From the NCBI RefSeq assembly GCF_029227915.1, contig NC_079883.1:12650001-12714000 (forward strand): a stretch of DNA of 64,000 nucleotides, given 5' to 3'. The position numbers and the translations under genes are program-made. Below, one piece after another: positions 12,987-26,343 of the stretch (its first letter is position 1; every line of letters begins with the position of its first letter). The notes beneath the pieces are model-generated. The model was not told the DNA's origin. It did no database searches and was given only the letters and a program-made list of their open reading frames with translations. Source of the DNA: Hydractinia symbiolongicarpus (lineage: Eukaryota; Cnidaria; Hydrozoa; Anthoathecata; Hydractiniidae).

Positions 12987-13104
12987 GCCTACGACACCGG
13001 GAGTTCCCAGGCGGTCCCCCATCCAAGTACTATCCCGGCCCGACGATGCTTAACTTTCGTGATCAGACGAGAGCGGGTGTGTTCATCGTGGTATGGCCGT
13101 AGAC
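12987..13104 (-). rRNA. 5S rRNA copy 21
   Basis: aactttcgtg and gagagcgg. Confidence 0.94.
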
Positions 13105-13171
13105 ATTAGTAGGGGCAAATACGTGCAATTTATTTTGACGTTGTGATCAAATTTTTTTATTTAATTTCTTT

Positions 13172-13384
13172 GAGTTACTGACCTCTGCGATTACTGCAAA
13201 CTTCTTCTTCTTAATTTATTTAACGTCGGAGAAATAACTATGTACATATAGCTTCCTGATATAAAAAAATAAATAAATACATACTTATAAATATACAGGA
13301 AACTAATCAAATCCGACGCAAACGTCAGTAACTCGACCGTACAATTTCTGGTAGTGGGGGCCAGCGTCCGCGCTCGCCCCCTCC
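13172..13384 (+). pseudogene. U1 3'-half module of unit 22, interrupted
   Basis: Same module as in the other units, but split in the stem-loop III loop by the retrotransposon tail at 13202-13317. Flanking halves are otherwise ordinary. Confidence 0.8.
13202..13317 (-). mobile_element. 116-bp retrotransposon 3' tail inserted in unit 22
   Basis: Insertion with a 6-bp target duplication GCAAAC (13196-13201 and 13318-13323). Read on the minus strand it begins with GTCGGA, ends with its complement TCCGAC followed by TTAAATAAATTAA and a GAA trinucleotide tail, and has an inner TTCCTG/CAGGAA pair. The layout (terminal hairpin, short AT stretch, trinucleotide tail) matches the 3' ends of the two larger retrotransposon pieces at 46691 and 57317, so this is probably an extremely 5'-truncated copy of a related family. 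A short SINE is the alternative. Confidence 0.65.
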
Positions 13385-13733
13385 TTAAGTCAAAATGAAT
13401 GAGCTTAGAATAGTTGAGCGGCCAAGTGTCGGTGGTGACTTAAACGCTAAGGTAAAACCTCGCTTGGCTGTTACGAAACGTGATTGCCATATAAGTCCTC
13501 GGAAGGCGGCGGAATTTTATTTTATTTGCCATTCCGTCAGGGTTATTGGATGGTCGGCAATAGATCGAGTTTGTATGCATTTGAAAGGTCTTTTTTCTCG
13601 TACTATCACCTGAAAATGTCGTAGGAAAATGTCATAGGAAACACTTTCAACAACCGCCACGTTCCTTAATTGTTATAACAAGAAATATATCACAGCGCCA
13701 TTGAAATGAAAAGGCAACAAATGAAAATGAAAA

Positions 13734-13851
13734 GCCTACGACACCGGGAGTTCCCAGGCGGTCCCCCATCCAAGTACTATCCCGGCCCGACGATGCTTAA
13801 CTTCCGTGATCAGACGAGAACGGGTGTGTTCATCGTGGTATGGCCGTAGAC
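13734..13851 (-). rRNA. 5S rRNA copy 22
   Basis: Consensus; lies in the unit with the retrotransposon insertion. Confidence 0.96.
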
Positions 13852-14358
13852 ATTAGTAGGGGCAAATACGTGCAATTTATTTTGACGTTGTGATCAAATT
13901 TTTTTATTTAATTTCTTTGAATTACTGACCTCTGCGATTACTGCAAACGTCAGTAACTCGACCGTACAATTTCTGGTAGTGGGGGCCTGCGTCCGCGCTC
14001 GCCCCCTCCTTAAGTCAAAATGAATGAGCTTAGAATAGTTGCGCGGCCAAATGTCGGTGGTGACTTAAACGCTAAGGTAAAACCTCGCTTGGCTGTTACG
14101 AAACGTGATTGCGATATAAGTCCTCGGAAGGCGGCGGAATTTTATTTTATTTGCCATTCCGTCAGGGTTATTGGATGATCGGCAATAGATCGAGTTTGTA
14201 TGCATTTGAAAGCTCTTTTTTCTCGTACTATCACCTGAAAATGTCGTAGGAAAATGTCATAGGAAACACTTTCAACAACCGCCACGTTCCTTAATTGTTA
14301 TAACAAGAAATATATCACAGCGCCAATGAAATGAAAAGGCAACAAATGAAAATGAAAA

Positions 14359-14476
14359 GCCTACGCCACCGGGAGTTCCCAGGCGGTCCCCCATCCAAGT
14401 ACTATCCCGGCCCGACGATGCTTAACTTCCGTGATCAGACGAGGACGGGTGTGTTCATCGTGGTATGGCCGTAGAC
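14359..14476 (-). rRNA. 5S rRNA copy 23
   Basis: cctacgcc and gaggacgg. Confidence 0.94.
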
Positions 14477-14982
14477 ATTAGTAGGGGCAAATACGTGCAA
14501 TTTATTTTGACGTTGTGATCAAATTTTTTATTTAATTTCTTTGAGTTACTGACCTCTGCGATTACTGCAAACGTCAGTAACTCGACCGTACAATTTCTGG
14601 TAGTGGGGGCCTGCGTCCGCGCTCGCCCCCTCCTTAAGTCAAAATGAATGAGCTTAGAATAGTTGCGCGGCCAAATGTCGGTGGTGACTTAAACGCTAAG
14701 GTAAAACCTCGCTCGGCTGTTACGAAACGTGACTGCGATATAAGTCCTCGGAAGGCGGCGAAATTTTATTTTATTTGCCATTCCGTCAGGGTTATTGGAT
14801 GATCGGCAATAGATCGAGTTTGTATGCATTTGAAAGCTCTTTTTTCTCGTACTATCACCTGAAAATGTCGTAGGAAAATGTCATAGGAAACACTTTCAAC
14901 AACCGCCAAGTTCCTTAATTGTTATAACAAGAAATATATCACAGCGCCATTGAAATGAAAAGGCAACAAATAAAAATGAAAA

Positions 14983-15100
14983 GCCTACGACACCGGGAGT
15001 TCCCAGGCGGTCCCCCATCCAAGTACTATCCCGGCCCGACGATGCTTAACTTCCGTGATCAGACGAGAGCGGGTGTGTTCATCGTGGTATGGCCGTAGCC
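14983..15100 (-). rRNA. 5S rRNA copy 24
   Basis: gagagcgg, and the first transcribed base is changed (gtagcc for gtagac region). Confidence 0.92.
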
Positions 15101-15607
15101 ATTAGTAGGGGCAAATACGTGCAATTTATTTTGACGTTGTGATCAAATTTTTTTATTTAATTTCTTTGAGTTACTGACCTCTGCGATTACTGCAAACGTC
15201 AGTAACTCGACCGTACAATCTCTGGTAGTGGGGGCCTGCGTCCGCGCTCGCCCCCTCCTTAAGTCAAAATGAATGAGCTTAGAATAGTTGAGCGGCCAAG
15301 TGTCGGTGGTGACTTAAACGCTAAGGTAAAACCTCGCTTGGCTGTTACGAAACGTGATTGCCATATAAGTCCTCGGAAGGCGGCGGAATTTTATTTTATT
15401 TGCCATTCCGTCAGGGTTATTGGATGATCGGCAATAGATCGAGTTTGTATGCATTTGAAAGCTCTTTTTTCTCGTACTATCACCTGAAAATGTCGTAGGA
15501 AAATGTCATAGGAAACACTTTCAACAACCGCCACGTTCCTTAATTGTTATAACAAGAAATATATCACAGCGCCATTGAAATGAAAAGGCAACAAATGAAA
15601 ATGAAAA

Positions 15608-15725
15608 GCCTACGACACCGGGAGTTCCCAGGCGGTCCCCCATCCAAGTACTATCCCGGCCCGACGATGCTTAACTTCCGTGATCAGACGAGAACGGGTG
15701 TGTTCATCGTGGTATGGCCGTAGAC
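15608..15725 (-). rRNA. 5S rRNA copy 25
   Basis: Consensus. Confidence 0.96.
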
Positions 15726-16232
15726 ATTAGTAGGGGCAAATACGTGCAATTTATTTTGACGTTGTGATCAAATTTTTTTATCTAATTTCTTTGAGTTACT
15801 GACCTCTGCGATTACTGCAAACGTCAGTAACTCGACCGTACAATTTCTGGTAGTGGGGGCCTGCGTCCGCGCTCGCCCCCTCCTTAAGTCAAAATGAATG
15901 AGCTTAGAATAGTTGCGCGGCCAAATGTCGGTGGTGACTTAAACGCTAAGGTAAAACCTCGCTTGGCTGTTACGAAACGTGATTGCGATATAAGTCCTCG
16001 GAAGGCGGCGGAATTTTATTTTATTTGCCATTCCGTCAGGGTTATTGGATGATCGGCAATAGATCGAGTTTGTATGCATTTGAAAGCTCTTTTTTCTCGT
16101 ACTATCACCTGAAAATGTCGTAGGAAAATGTCATAGGAAACACTTTCAACAACCGCCAAGTTCCTTAATTGTTATAACAAGAAATATATCACAGCGCCAT
16201 TGAAATGAAAAGGCAACAAATAAAAATGAAAA

Positions 16233-16350
16233 GCCTACGACACCGGGAGTTCCCAGGCGGTCCCCCATCCAAGTACTATCCCGGCTCGACGATGCTTAAC
16301 TTCCGTGATCAGACGAGAGCGGGTGTGTTCATCGTGGTATGGCCGTAGAC
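16233..16350 (-). rRNA. 5S rRNA copy 26
   Basis: ggctcgacg and gagagcgg, as in copy 28. Confidence 0.94.
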
Positions 16351-16857
16351 ATTAGTAGGGGCAAATACGTGCAATTTATTTTGACGTTGTGATCAAATTT
16401 TTTTATTTAATTTCTTTGAGTTACTGACCTCTGCGATTACTGCAAACGTCAGTAACTCGACCGTACAATTTCTGGTAGTGGGGGCCTGCGTCCGCGCTCG
16501 CCCCCTCCTTAAGTCAAAATGAATGAGCTTAGAATAGTTGCGCGGCCAAGTGTCGGTGGTGACTTAAACGCTAAGGTATAACCTCGCTTGGCTGTTACGA
16601 AACGTGATTGCGATATAAGTCCTCGGAAGGCGGCGGAATTTTATTTTATTTGCCATTCCGTCAGGGTTATTGGATGATCGGCAATAGATCGAGTTTGCAT
16701 GCATTTGAAAGCTCTTTTATCTCGTACTATCACCTGAAAATCTCGTAGGAAAATGTCATAGGAAACACTTTCAACAACCGCCACGTTCCTTAATTGTTAT
16801 AACAAGAAATATATCACAGCGCCATTGAAATGAAAAGGCAACAAATGAAAATGAAAA

Positions 16858-16975
16858 GCCTACGACACCGGGAGTTCCCAGGCGGTCCCCCATCCAAGTA
16901 CTATCCCGGCCCGACGATGCTTAACTTCCGTGATCAGACGAGAACGGGTGTGTTCATCGTGGTATGGCCGTAGAC
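16858..16975 (-). rRNA. 5S rRNA copy 27
   Basis: Consensus. Confidence 0.96.
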
Positions 16976-17482
16976 ATTAGTAGGGGCAAATACGTGCAAT
17001 TTATTTTGACGTTGTGATCAAATTTTTTTATTTAATTTCTTTGAATTACTGACCTCTGCGATTACTGCAAACGTCAGTAACTCGACCGTACAATTTCTGG
17101 TAGTGGGGGCCTGCGTCCGCGCTCGCCCCCTCCTTAAGTCAAAATGAATGAGCTTAGAATAGTTGCGCGGCCAAATGTCGGTGGTGACTTAAACGCTAAG
17201 GTAAAACCTCGCTTGGCTGTTACGAAACGTGATTGCGATATAAGTCCTCGGAAGGCGGCGGAATTTTATTTTATTTGCCATTCCGTCAGGGTTATTGGAT
17301 GATCGGCAATAGATCGAGTTTGTATGCATTTGAAAGCTCTTTTTTCTCGTACTATCACCTGAAAATGTCGTAGGAAAATGTCATAGGAAACACTTTCAAC
17401 AACCGCCAAGTTCCTTAATTGTTATAACAAGAAATATATCACAGCGCCATTGAAATGAAAAGGCAACAAATAAAAATGAAAA

Positions 17483-17600
17483 GCCTACGACACCGGGAGT
17501 TCCCAGGCGATCCCCCATCCAAGTACTATCCCGGCTCGACGATGCTTAACTTCCGTGATCAGACGAGAGCGGGTGTGTTCATCGTGGTATGGCCGTAGAC
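17483..17600 (-). rRNA. 5S rRNA copy 28
   Basis: ggcgatcccc, ggctcgacg and gagagcgg. Confidence 0.92.
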
Positions 17601-18107
17601 ATTAGTAGGGGCAAATACGTGCAATTTATTTTGACGTTGTGATCAAATTTTTTTATTTAATTTCTTTGAGTTACTGACCTCTGCGATTACTGCAAACGTC
17701 AGTAACTCGACCGTACAATTTCTGGTAGTGGGGGCCTGCGTCCGCGCTCGCCCCCTCCTTAAGTCAAAATGAATGAGCTTAGAATAGTTGCGCGGCCAAG
17801 TGTCGGTGGTGACTTAAACGCTAAGGTATAACCTCGCTTGGCTGTTACGAAACGTGATTGCGATATAAGTCCTCGGAAGGCGGCGGAATTTTATTTTATT
17901 TGCCATTCCGTCAGGGTTATTGGATGATCGGCAATAGATCGAGTTTGCATGCATTTGAAAGCTCTTTTATCTCGTACTATCACCTGAAAATCTCGTAGGA
18001 AAATGTCATAGGAAACACTTTCAACAACCGCCACGTTCCTTAATTGTTATAACAAGAAATATATCACAGCGCCATTGAAATGAAAAGGCAACAAATGAAA
18101 ATGAAAA

Positions 18108-18225
18108 GCCTACGACACCGGGAGTTCCCAGGCGGTCCCCCATCCAAGTACTATCCCGGCCCGACGATGCTTAACTTCCGTGATCAGACGAGAGCGGGTG
18201 TGTTCATCGTGGTATGGCCGTAGAC
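18108..18225 (-). rRNA. 5S rRNA copy 29
   Basis: gagagcgg variant. Confidence 0.95.
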
Positions 18226-18732
18226 ATTAGTAGGGGCAAATACGTGCAATTTATTTTGACTTTGTGATCAAATTTTTTTATTTAATTTCTTTGAGTTACT
18301 GACCTCTGCGATTACTGCAAACGTCAGTAACTCGACCGTACAATTTCTGGTAGTGGGGGCCTGCGTCCGCGCTCGCCCCCTCCTTAATTCAAAATGAATG
18401 AGCTTAGATTAGTTGCGCGGCCAAGTGTCGGTGGTGACTTAAACGCTAAGGTAAAACCTCGCTTGGCTGTTACGAAACGTGATTGCGATATAAGTCCTCG
18501 GAAGGCGGCGGAATTTTATTTTATTTGCCATTCCGTCAGGGTTATTGGATGATCGGCAATAGATCGAGTTTGCATGCATTTGAAAGCTCTTTTTTCTCGT
18601 ACTATCACCTGAAAATGTCGTAGGAAAATGTCATAGGAAACACTTTCAACAACCGCCACGTTCCTTAATTGTTATAACAAGAAATATATCACAGCGCCAT
18701 TGAAATGAAAAGGCAACAAATGAAAATGAAAT

Positions 18733-18850
18733 GCCTACGACACCGGGAGTTCCCAGGCGGTCCCCCATCCAAGTACTATCCCGGCCCGACGATGCTTAAC
18801 TTCCGTGATCAGACGAGAACGGGTGTGTTCATCGTGGTATGGCCGTAGAC
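18733..18850 (-). rRNA. 5S rRNA copy 30
   Basis: Consensus gene; the terminator flank reads GCATTTC rather than GCTTTTC, shortening the T run. Confidence 0.94.
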
Positions 18851-19356
18851 ATTAGTAGGGGCAAATACGTGCAATTTATTTTGACGTTGTGATCAAATTT
18901 TTTTATTTAATTTCTTTGAGTTACTGACCTCTGCGATTACTGCAAACGTCAGTAACTCGACCGTACAATTTCTGGTAGTGGGGGCCTGCGTCCGCGCTCG
19001 CCCCCTCCTTAAGTCAAAATGAATGAGCTTAGAATAGTTGCGCGGCCAAATGTCGGTGGTGACTTAAACGCTAAGGTAAAACTTTGCTTGGCTGTTACGA
19101 AACGTGATTGCGATATAAGTCCTCGGAAGGCGGCGAATTTTATTTTATTTGCCATTCCGTCAGGGTTATTGGATGATCGGCAATAGATCGAGTTTGTATG
19201 CATTTGAAAGCTCTTTTTTCTCGTACTATCACCTGAAAATGTCGTAGGAAAATGTCATAGGAGACACTTTCAACAACCGCCACGTTCCTTAATTGTTATA
19301 ACAAGAAATATATCACAGCGCCATTGAAATGAAAAGGCAACAAATGAAAATGAAAA

Positions 19357-19474
19357 GCCTACGACACCGGGAGTTCCCAGGCGGTCCCCCATCCAAGTAC
19401 TATCCCGGTCCGACGATGCTTAACTTCCGTGATCAGACGAGAACGGGTGTGTTCATCGTGGTATGGCCGTAGAC
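19357..19474 (-). rRNA. 5S rRNA copy 31
   Basis: ggtccg variant. Confidence 0.95.
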
Positions 19475-19980
19475 ATTAGTAGGGGCAAATACGTGCAATT
19501 TATTTTGACGTTGTGATCAAATTTTTTTATTTAATTTCTTTGAGTTACTGACCTCTGTGATTACTGCAAACGTCAGTAACTCGACCGTACAATTTCCAGT
19601 AGTGGGGGCCTGCGTCCGCGCTCGCCCCTCCTTAAGTCAAAATGAATGAGCTTAGAATAGTTGCGCGGCCAAATGTCGGTGGTGACTTAAACGCTAAGGT
19701 AAAACCTCGCTTGGCTGTTACGAAACGTGATTGCGATATAAGTCCTCGGAAGGCGGCGGAATTTTATTTTATTTGCCATTCCGTCAGGGTTATTGGATGA
19801 TCGGCAATAGATCGAGTTTGTATGCATTTGAAAGCTCTTTTTTCTCGTACTATCACCTGAAAATGTCGTAGGAAAATGTCATAGGAAACACTTTCAACAA
19901 CAGCCACGTTCCTTAATTGTTATAACAAGAAATATATCACAGCGCCAATGAAATGAAAAGGCAACAAATGAAAATGAAAA

Positions 19981-20098
19981 GCCTACGACACCGGGAGTTC
20001 CCAGGCGGTCCACCATCCAAGTACTATCCCGGCCCGACGATGCTTAACTTCCGTGATCAGACGAGAACGGGTGTGTTCATCGTGGTATGGCCGTAGAC
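19981..20098 (-). rRNA. 5S rRNA copy 32
   Basis: ggtccaccat for ggtcccccat. Confidence 0.95.
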
Positions 20099-20605
20099 AT
20101 TAGTATGGGCAAACACGTGCAATTTATTTTGACGTTGTGATCAAATTTTTTTATTTAATTTCTTTGAGTTACTGACCTCTGCGATTACTGCAAACGTCAG
20201 TAACTCGACCGTACAATTTCTGGTAGTGGGGGCCTGCGTCCGCGCTCGCCCCCTCCTTAAGTCAAAATGAATGAGCTTAGAATAGTTGCGCGGCCAATTG
20301 TCCTTGGTGACTTAAACGCTAAGGTAAAACCTCGCTTGGCTGTTACGAAACGTGATTGCGATATAAGTCCTCGGAAGGCGGCGGAATTTTATTTTATTTG
20401 CCATTCCGTCAGGGTTATTGGATGATCGGCAATAGATCGAGTTTGTATGCATTAGAAAGCTCTTTTTTCTCGTACTATCACCTGAAAATGTCGTAGGAAA
20501 ATGTCATAGGAAACACTTTCAACAACCGCCACGTTCCTTAATTGTTATAACAAGAAATATATCACAGCGCCATTGAAATGAAAAGGCAACAAATGAAAAT
20601 GAAAA

Positions 20606-20723
20606 GCCTACGACACCGGGAGTTCCCAGGCGGTCCCCCATCCAAGTACTATCCCGGCCCGACGATGCTTAACTTCCGTGATCAGACGAGAACGGGTGTG
20701 TTCATCGTGGTATGGCCGTAGAC
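20606..20723 (-). rRNA. 5S rRNA copy 33
   Basis: Consensus. Confidence 0.96.
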
Positions 20724-21229
20724 ATTAGTAGGGGCAAATACGTGCAATTTATTTTGACGTTGTGATCAAATTTTTTTATTTAATTTCTTTGAGTTACTGA
20801 CCTCTGCGATTACTGCAAACGTCAGAAACTCGACCGTACAATTTCTGGTAGTGGGGGCCTGCGTCCGCGCTCGCCCCCTCCTTAAGTCAAAATGAATGAG
20901 CTTAGAATAGTTGCGCGGCCAAATGTCGTGGTGACTTAAACGCTAAGGTAAAACTTTGCTTGGCTGTTACGAAACGTGATTGCGATATAAGTCCTCGGAA
21001 GGCGGCGGAATTTTGTTTTATTTGCCATTCCGTCAGGGTTATTGGTTGATCGGCAATAGATCGAGTTTGTATGCATTTGAAAGCTCTTTTTTCTAGTACT
21101 ATCACCTGAAAATGTCGTAGGAAAATGTCATAGGAAACACTTTCAACAACCGCCACGTTCCTTAATTGTTATAACAAGAAATATATCACAGCGCCATGGA
21201 AATGAAAAGGCAACAAATGAAAATGAAAA

Positions 21230-21347
21230 GCCTACGACACCGGGAGTTCCCAGGCGGTCCCCCATCCAAGTAATATTCCGGCCCGACGATGCTTAACTTC
21301 CGTGATCAGACGAGAACGGGTGTGTTCATCGTGGTATGGCCGTAGAC
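21230..21347 (-). rRNA. 5S rRNA copy 34
   Basis: agtaatattcc for agtactatccc. Confidence 0.93.
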
Positions 21348-21853
21348 ATTAGTAGGGGCAAATACGTGCAATTTATTTTGACGATGTGATCAATTTTTTT
21401 TATTTAATTTCTTTGAGTTACTGACCTCTGCGATTACTGCAAACGTCAGTAACTCGACCGTACAATTTCTGATAGTGGGGGCCTGCGTCCGCGCTCGCCC
21501 CTCCTTAAGTCAAAATGAATGAGCTTAGAATAGTTGCGCGGCCAAATGTCGGTGGTGACTTAAACGCTAAGGTAAAACCTCGCTTGGCTGTTACGAAACG
21601 TGATTGCGATATAAGTCCTCGGAAGGCGGCGGAATTTTATTTTATTTGCCATTCCGTCAGGGTTATTGGATGATCGGCAATAGATCGAGTTTGTATGCAT
21701 TTGAAAGCTCTTTTTTCTCGTACTATCACCTGAAAATGTCGTAGGAAAATGTCATAGGAAACACTTTCAACAACCGCCACGTTCCTTAATTGTTATAACA
21801 AGAAATATATCACAGCGCCAATGAAATGAAAAGGCAACAAATGAAAATGAAAA

Positions 21854-21971
21854 GCCACCGACACCGGGAGATCCCAGGCGGTCCCCCATCCAAGTACTAT
21901 CCCGGCCCGACGATGCTTAACTTCCGTGATCAGACGAGAACGGGTGTGTTCATCGTGGTATGGCCGTAGAC
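21854..21971 (-). rRNA. 5S rRNA copy 35
   Basis: gccaccgac and gagatccc. Confidence 0.93.
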
Positions 21972-22478
21972 ATTAGTAAGGGCAAATACGTGCAATTTAT
22001 TTTGACGTTGTGATCAAATTTTTTTATTTAATTTCTTTGAGTTACTGACCTCTGCGATTACTGCAAACGTCAGTAACTCGACCGTACAATTTCTGGTAGT
22101 GGGGGCCTGGGTCCGCGCTCGCCCCCTCCTTAAGTCAAAATGAATGAGCTTAGAATAGATGCGCGGCCAAATGTCGGTGGTGACTTAAACGCTAAGGTAA
22201 AACCTCGCTTGGCTGTTACGAAACGTGATTGCGATATAAGTCCTCGGAAGGCGGCGGAATTTTATTTTATTTGCCATTCCGTCAGGGTTATTGGATGATC
22301 GGCAATAGATCGAGTTTGTATGCATTTGAAAGCTCTTTTTTCTCGTACTATCACCTGAAAATGTCGTAGGAAAATGTCATAGGAAACACTTTCAACAACC
22401 GCCACGTTCCTTAATTGTTATAACAAGAAATATATCACAGCGCCATTGAAATGAAAAGGCAACAAATAAAAAAGAAAA

Positions 22479-22596
22479 GCCTACGACACCGGGAGTTCAC
22501 AGGCGGTCCCCCATCCAAGTACTATCCCGGCCCGACGATGCTTAACTTCCGTGATCAGACGAGGACGGGTGTGTTCATCGTGGTATGGCCGTAGAC
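22479..22596 (-). rRNA. 5S rRNA copy 36
   Basis: gttcacagg and gaggacgg, as in copy 40. Confidence 0.94.
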
Positions 22597-23103
22597 ATTA
22601 GTAGGGGCAAATACGTGCAATTTATTTTGACGTTGTGATCAAATTTTTTTATTTAATTTCTTTGAGTTACTGACCTCTGCGATTACTGCAAACGTCAGTA
22701 ACTCGACCGTACAATTTCTGGTAGTGGGGGCCTGGGTCCGCGCTCGCCCCCTCCTTAAGTCAAAATGAATGAGCTTAGAATAGATGCGCGGCCAAATGTC
22801 GGTGGTGACTTAAACGCTAAGGTAAAACCTCGCTTGGCTGTTACGAAACGTGATTGCGATATAAGTCCTCGGAAGGCGGCGGAATTTTATTTTATTTGCC
22901 ATTCCGTCAGGGTTATTGGATGATCGGCAATAGATCGAGTTTGTATGCATTTGAAAGCTCTTTTTTCTCGTACTATCACCTGAAAATGTCGTAGGAAAAT
23001 GTCATAGGAAACACTTTCAACAACCGCCACGTTCCTTAATTGTTATAACAAAAAATATATCACAGCGCCATTGAAATGAAAAGGCAACAAATGAAAATGA
23101 AAA

Positions 23104-23221
23104 GCCTACGACACCGGGAGTTCCCAGGCGGTCCCCCATCCAAGTACTATCCCGGCCCGACGATGCTTAACTTCCGTGATCAGACGAGAACGGGTGTGTT
23201 CATCGTGGTATGGCCGTAGAC
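23104..23221 (-). rRNA. 5S rRNA copy 37
   Basis: Consensus. Confidence 0.96.
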
Positions 23222-23727
23222 ATTAGTAGGGGCAAATACGTGCAATTTATTTTGACGTTGTGATCAAATTTTTTTATTTAATTTCTTTGAGTTACTGACC
23301 TCTGCGATTACTGCAAACGTCAGTAACTCGACCGTACAATTTCTGGTAGTGGGGGCCTGCGTCCGCGCTCGCCCCTCCTTAAGTCAAAATGAATGAGCTT
23401 AGAATAGTTGCGCGGCCAAATGTCGGTGGTGACTTAAACGCTAAGGTAAAACCTCGCTTGGCTGTTACGAAACGTGATTGCGATATAAGTCCTCGGAAGG
23501 CGGCGGAATTTTATTTTATTTGCCATTCCGTCAGGGTTATTGGATGATCGGCAATAGATCGAGTTTGTATGCATTTGAAAGCTCTTTTTTCTCGTACTAT
23601 CACCTGACAATGTCGTAGGAAAATGTCATAGGAAACACTTTCAACAACCGCCACGTTCCTTAATTGTTATAACAAAAAATATATCACAGCGCCATTGAAA
23701 TGAAAAGGCAACAAATGAAAATGAAAA

Positions 23728-23845
23728 GCCTACGACACCGGGAGTTCCCAGGCGGTCCCCCATCCCAGTACTATCCCGGCCCGACGATGCTTAACTTCCG
23801 TGATCAGACGAGAACGGGTGTGTTCATCGTGGTATGGCCGTAGAC
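23728..23845 (-). rRNA. 5S rRNA copy 38
   Basis: atcccagtac for atccaagtac. Confidence 0.95.
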
Positions 23846-24351
23846 ATTAGTAGGGGCAAATACGTGCAATTTATTTTGACGTTGTGATCAAATTTTTTTA
23901 TTTAATTTCTTTGAGTTACTGACCTCTGCGATTACTCCAAACGTCAGTAACTCGACCGTACAATTTCTGGTAGTGGGGGCCTGCGTCCGCGCTCGCCCCT
24001 CCTTAAGTCAAAATGAATGAGCTTAGAATAGTTGCGCGGCCAAATGTCGGTGGTGACTTAAACGCTAAGGCAAAACCTCGCTTGGCTGTTACGAAACGTG
24101 ATTGCGATATAAGTCCTCGGAAGGCGGCGGAATTTTATTTTATTTGCCATTCCGTCAGGGTTATTGGATGATCGGCAATAGATCGAGTTTGTATGCATTT
24201 GAAAGCTCTTTTTTCTCGTACTATCACCTGAAAATGTCGTAGGAAAATGTCATAGGAAACACTTTCAACAACCGCCACGTTCCTTAATTGTTATAACAAG
24301 AAATATATCACAGCGCCATTGAAATGAAAAGGCAACAAATGAAAATGAAAA

Positions 24352-24469
24352 GCCTACGACACCGGGAGTTCCCAGGCGGTCCCCCATCCAAGTACTATCC
24401 CGGCCCGACGATGCTTAACTTCCGTGATCAGACGAGAACGGGTGTGTTCATCGTGGTATGGCCGTAGAC
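24352..24469 (-). rRNA. 5S rRNA copy 39
   Basis: Consensus. Confidence 0.96.
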
Positions 24470-24975
24470 ATTAGTAGGGGCAAATACGTGCAATTTATTT
24501 TGACGTTGTGATCAAATTTTTTTATTTAATTTCTTTGAGTTACTGACCTCTGCGATTACTGCAAACGTCAGTAACTCGACCGTACAATTTCTGGTAGTGG
24601 GGGCCTGCGTCCGCGTTCGCCCCTCCTTAAGTCAAAATGAATGAGCTTAGAATAGTTGCGCGGCCAAATGTCGGTGGTGACTTAAACGCTAAGGTAAAAC
24701 CTCGCTTGGCTGTTACGAAACGTGATTGCGATATAAGTCCTCGGAAGGCGGCGGAATTTTATTTTATTTGCCATTCCGTCAGGGTTATTGGATGATCAAC
24801 AATAGATCGAGTTTGTATGCATTTGAAAGCTCTTTTTTCTCGTACTATCACCTGAAAATGTCGTAGGAAAATGTCATAGGAAACACTTTCAACAACCGCC
24901 ACGTTCCTTAATTGTTATAACAAGAAATATATCACAGCGCCCTTGAAATGAAAAGGCAACAAATGAAAATGAAAA

Positions 24976-25093
24976 GCCTACGACACCGGGAGTTCACAGG
25001 CGGTCCCCCATCCAAGTACTATCCCGGCCCGACGATGCTTAACTTCCGTGATCAGACGAGGACGGGTGTGTTCATCGTGGTATGGCCGTAGAC
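24976..25093 (-). rRNA. 5S rRNA copy 40
   Basis: gttcacagg and gaggacgg. Confidence 0.94.
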
Positions 25094-25600
25094 ATTAGTA
25101 GGGGCAAATACGTGCAATTTATTTTGACGTTGTGATCAAATTTTTTTATTTAATTTCTTTGAGTTACTGACCTCTGCGATTACTGCAAACGTCAGTAACT
25201 CGACCGTACAATTTCTGGTAGAGGGGGCCTGCGTCCGCGCTCGCCCCCTCCTTAAGTCAGAATGAATGAGCTTAGAATAGTTGCGCGGCCAAATGTCGGT
25301 GGTGACTTAAACGCTAAGGTAAAACCTCGCTTGGCTGTTACGAAACGTGATTGCGATATAAGTCCTCGGAAGGCGGCGGAATTTTATTTTATTTGCCATT
25401 CCGTCAGGGTTATTGGATGATCGGCAATAGATCGAGTTTGTATGCATTTGAAAGCTCTTTTTTCTCGTACTATCACCTGAAAATGTCGTAGGAAAATGTC
25501 ATAGGAAACACTTTCAACAACCGCCACGTTCCTTAATTGTTATAACAAGAAATATATCACAGCGCCATTGAAATGAAAAGGCAACAAATGAAAATGAAAA

Positions 25601-25718
25601 GCCTACGACACCGGGAGTTCCCAGGCGGTCCCCCATCCAAGTACTATCCCAGCCCGACGATGCTTAACTTCCGTAATCAGACGGGAACGGGTGTGTTCAT
25701 CGTGGTATGGCCGTAGAC
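25601..25718 (-). rRNA. 5S rRNA copy 41
   Basis: cccagcccg, cgtaatcag and gacgggaac; all three recur in copy 46. Confidence 0.92.
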
Positions 25719-26225
25719 ATTAGTAGGGGCAAATACGTGCAATTTATTTTGACGTTGTGATCAAATTTTTTTATTTAATTTCTTTGAGTTACTGACCTCT
25801 GCGATTACTGCAAACGTCAGTAACTCGACCGTACAATTTCTGGTAGTGGGGGCGTGCGTCCGCGCTCGCCCCCTCCTTAAGTCAAAATGAATGAGCTTAG
25901 AATAGTTGCGCGGCCAAATGTCGGTGGTGACTTAAACGCTAAGGTAAAACCTCGCTTGGCTGTTACGAAACGTGATTGCGATATAAGTCCTCGGAAGGTG
26001 GCGGAATTTTATTTTATTTGCCATTCCGTCAGGGTTATTGGATGATCGGCAATAGATCGAGTTTGTATGCATTTGAAAGCTCTTTTTTCTCGTACTATCA
26101 CCTGAAAATGTCGTAGGAAAATGTCATAGGAAACACTTTCAACAACCGCAACGTTCCTTAATTGTTATAACAAGAAATATATCACAGCGCCATTCAAATG
26201 AAAAGGCAACAAATGAAAATGAAAA

Positions 26226-26343
26226 GCCTACGACACCGGGAGTTCCCAGGCGGTTCCCCATCCAAGTACTATCCCGGCCCGACGATGCTTAACTTCCGTG
26301 ATCAGACGAGAACGGGTGTGTTCATCGTGGTATGGCCGTAGAC
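26226..26343 (-). rRNA. 5S rRNA copy 42
   Basis: ggttcccc for ggtccccc. Confidence 0.95.
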
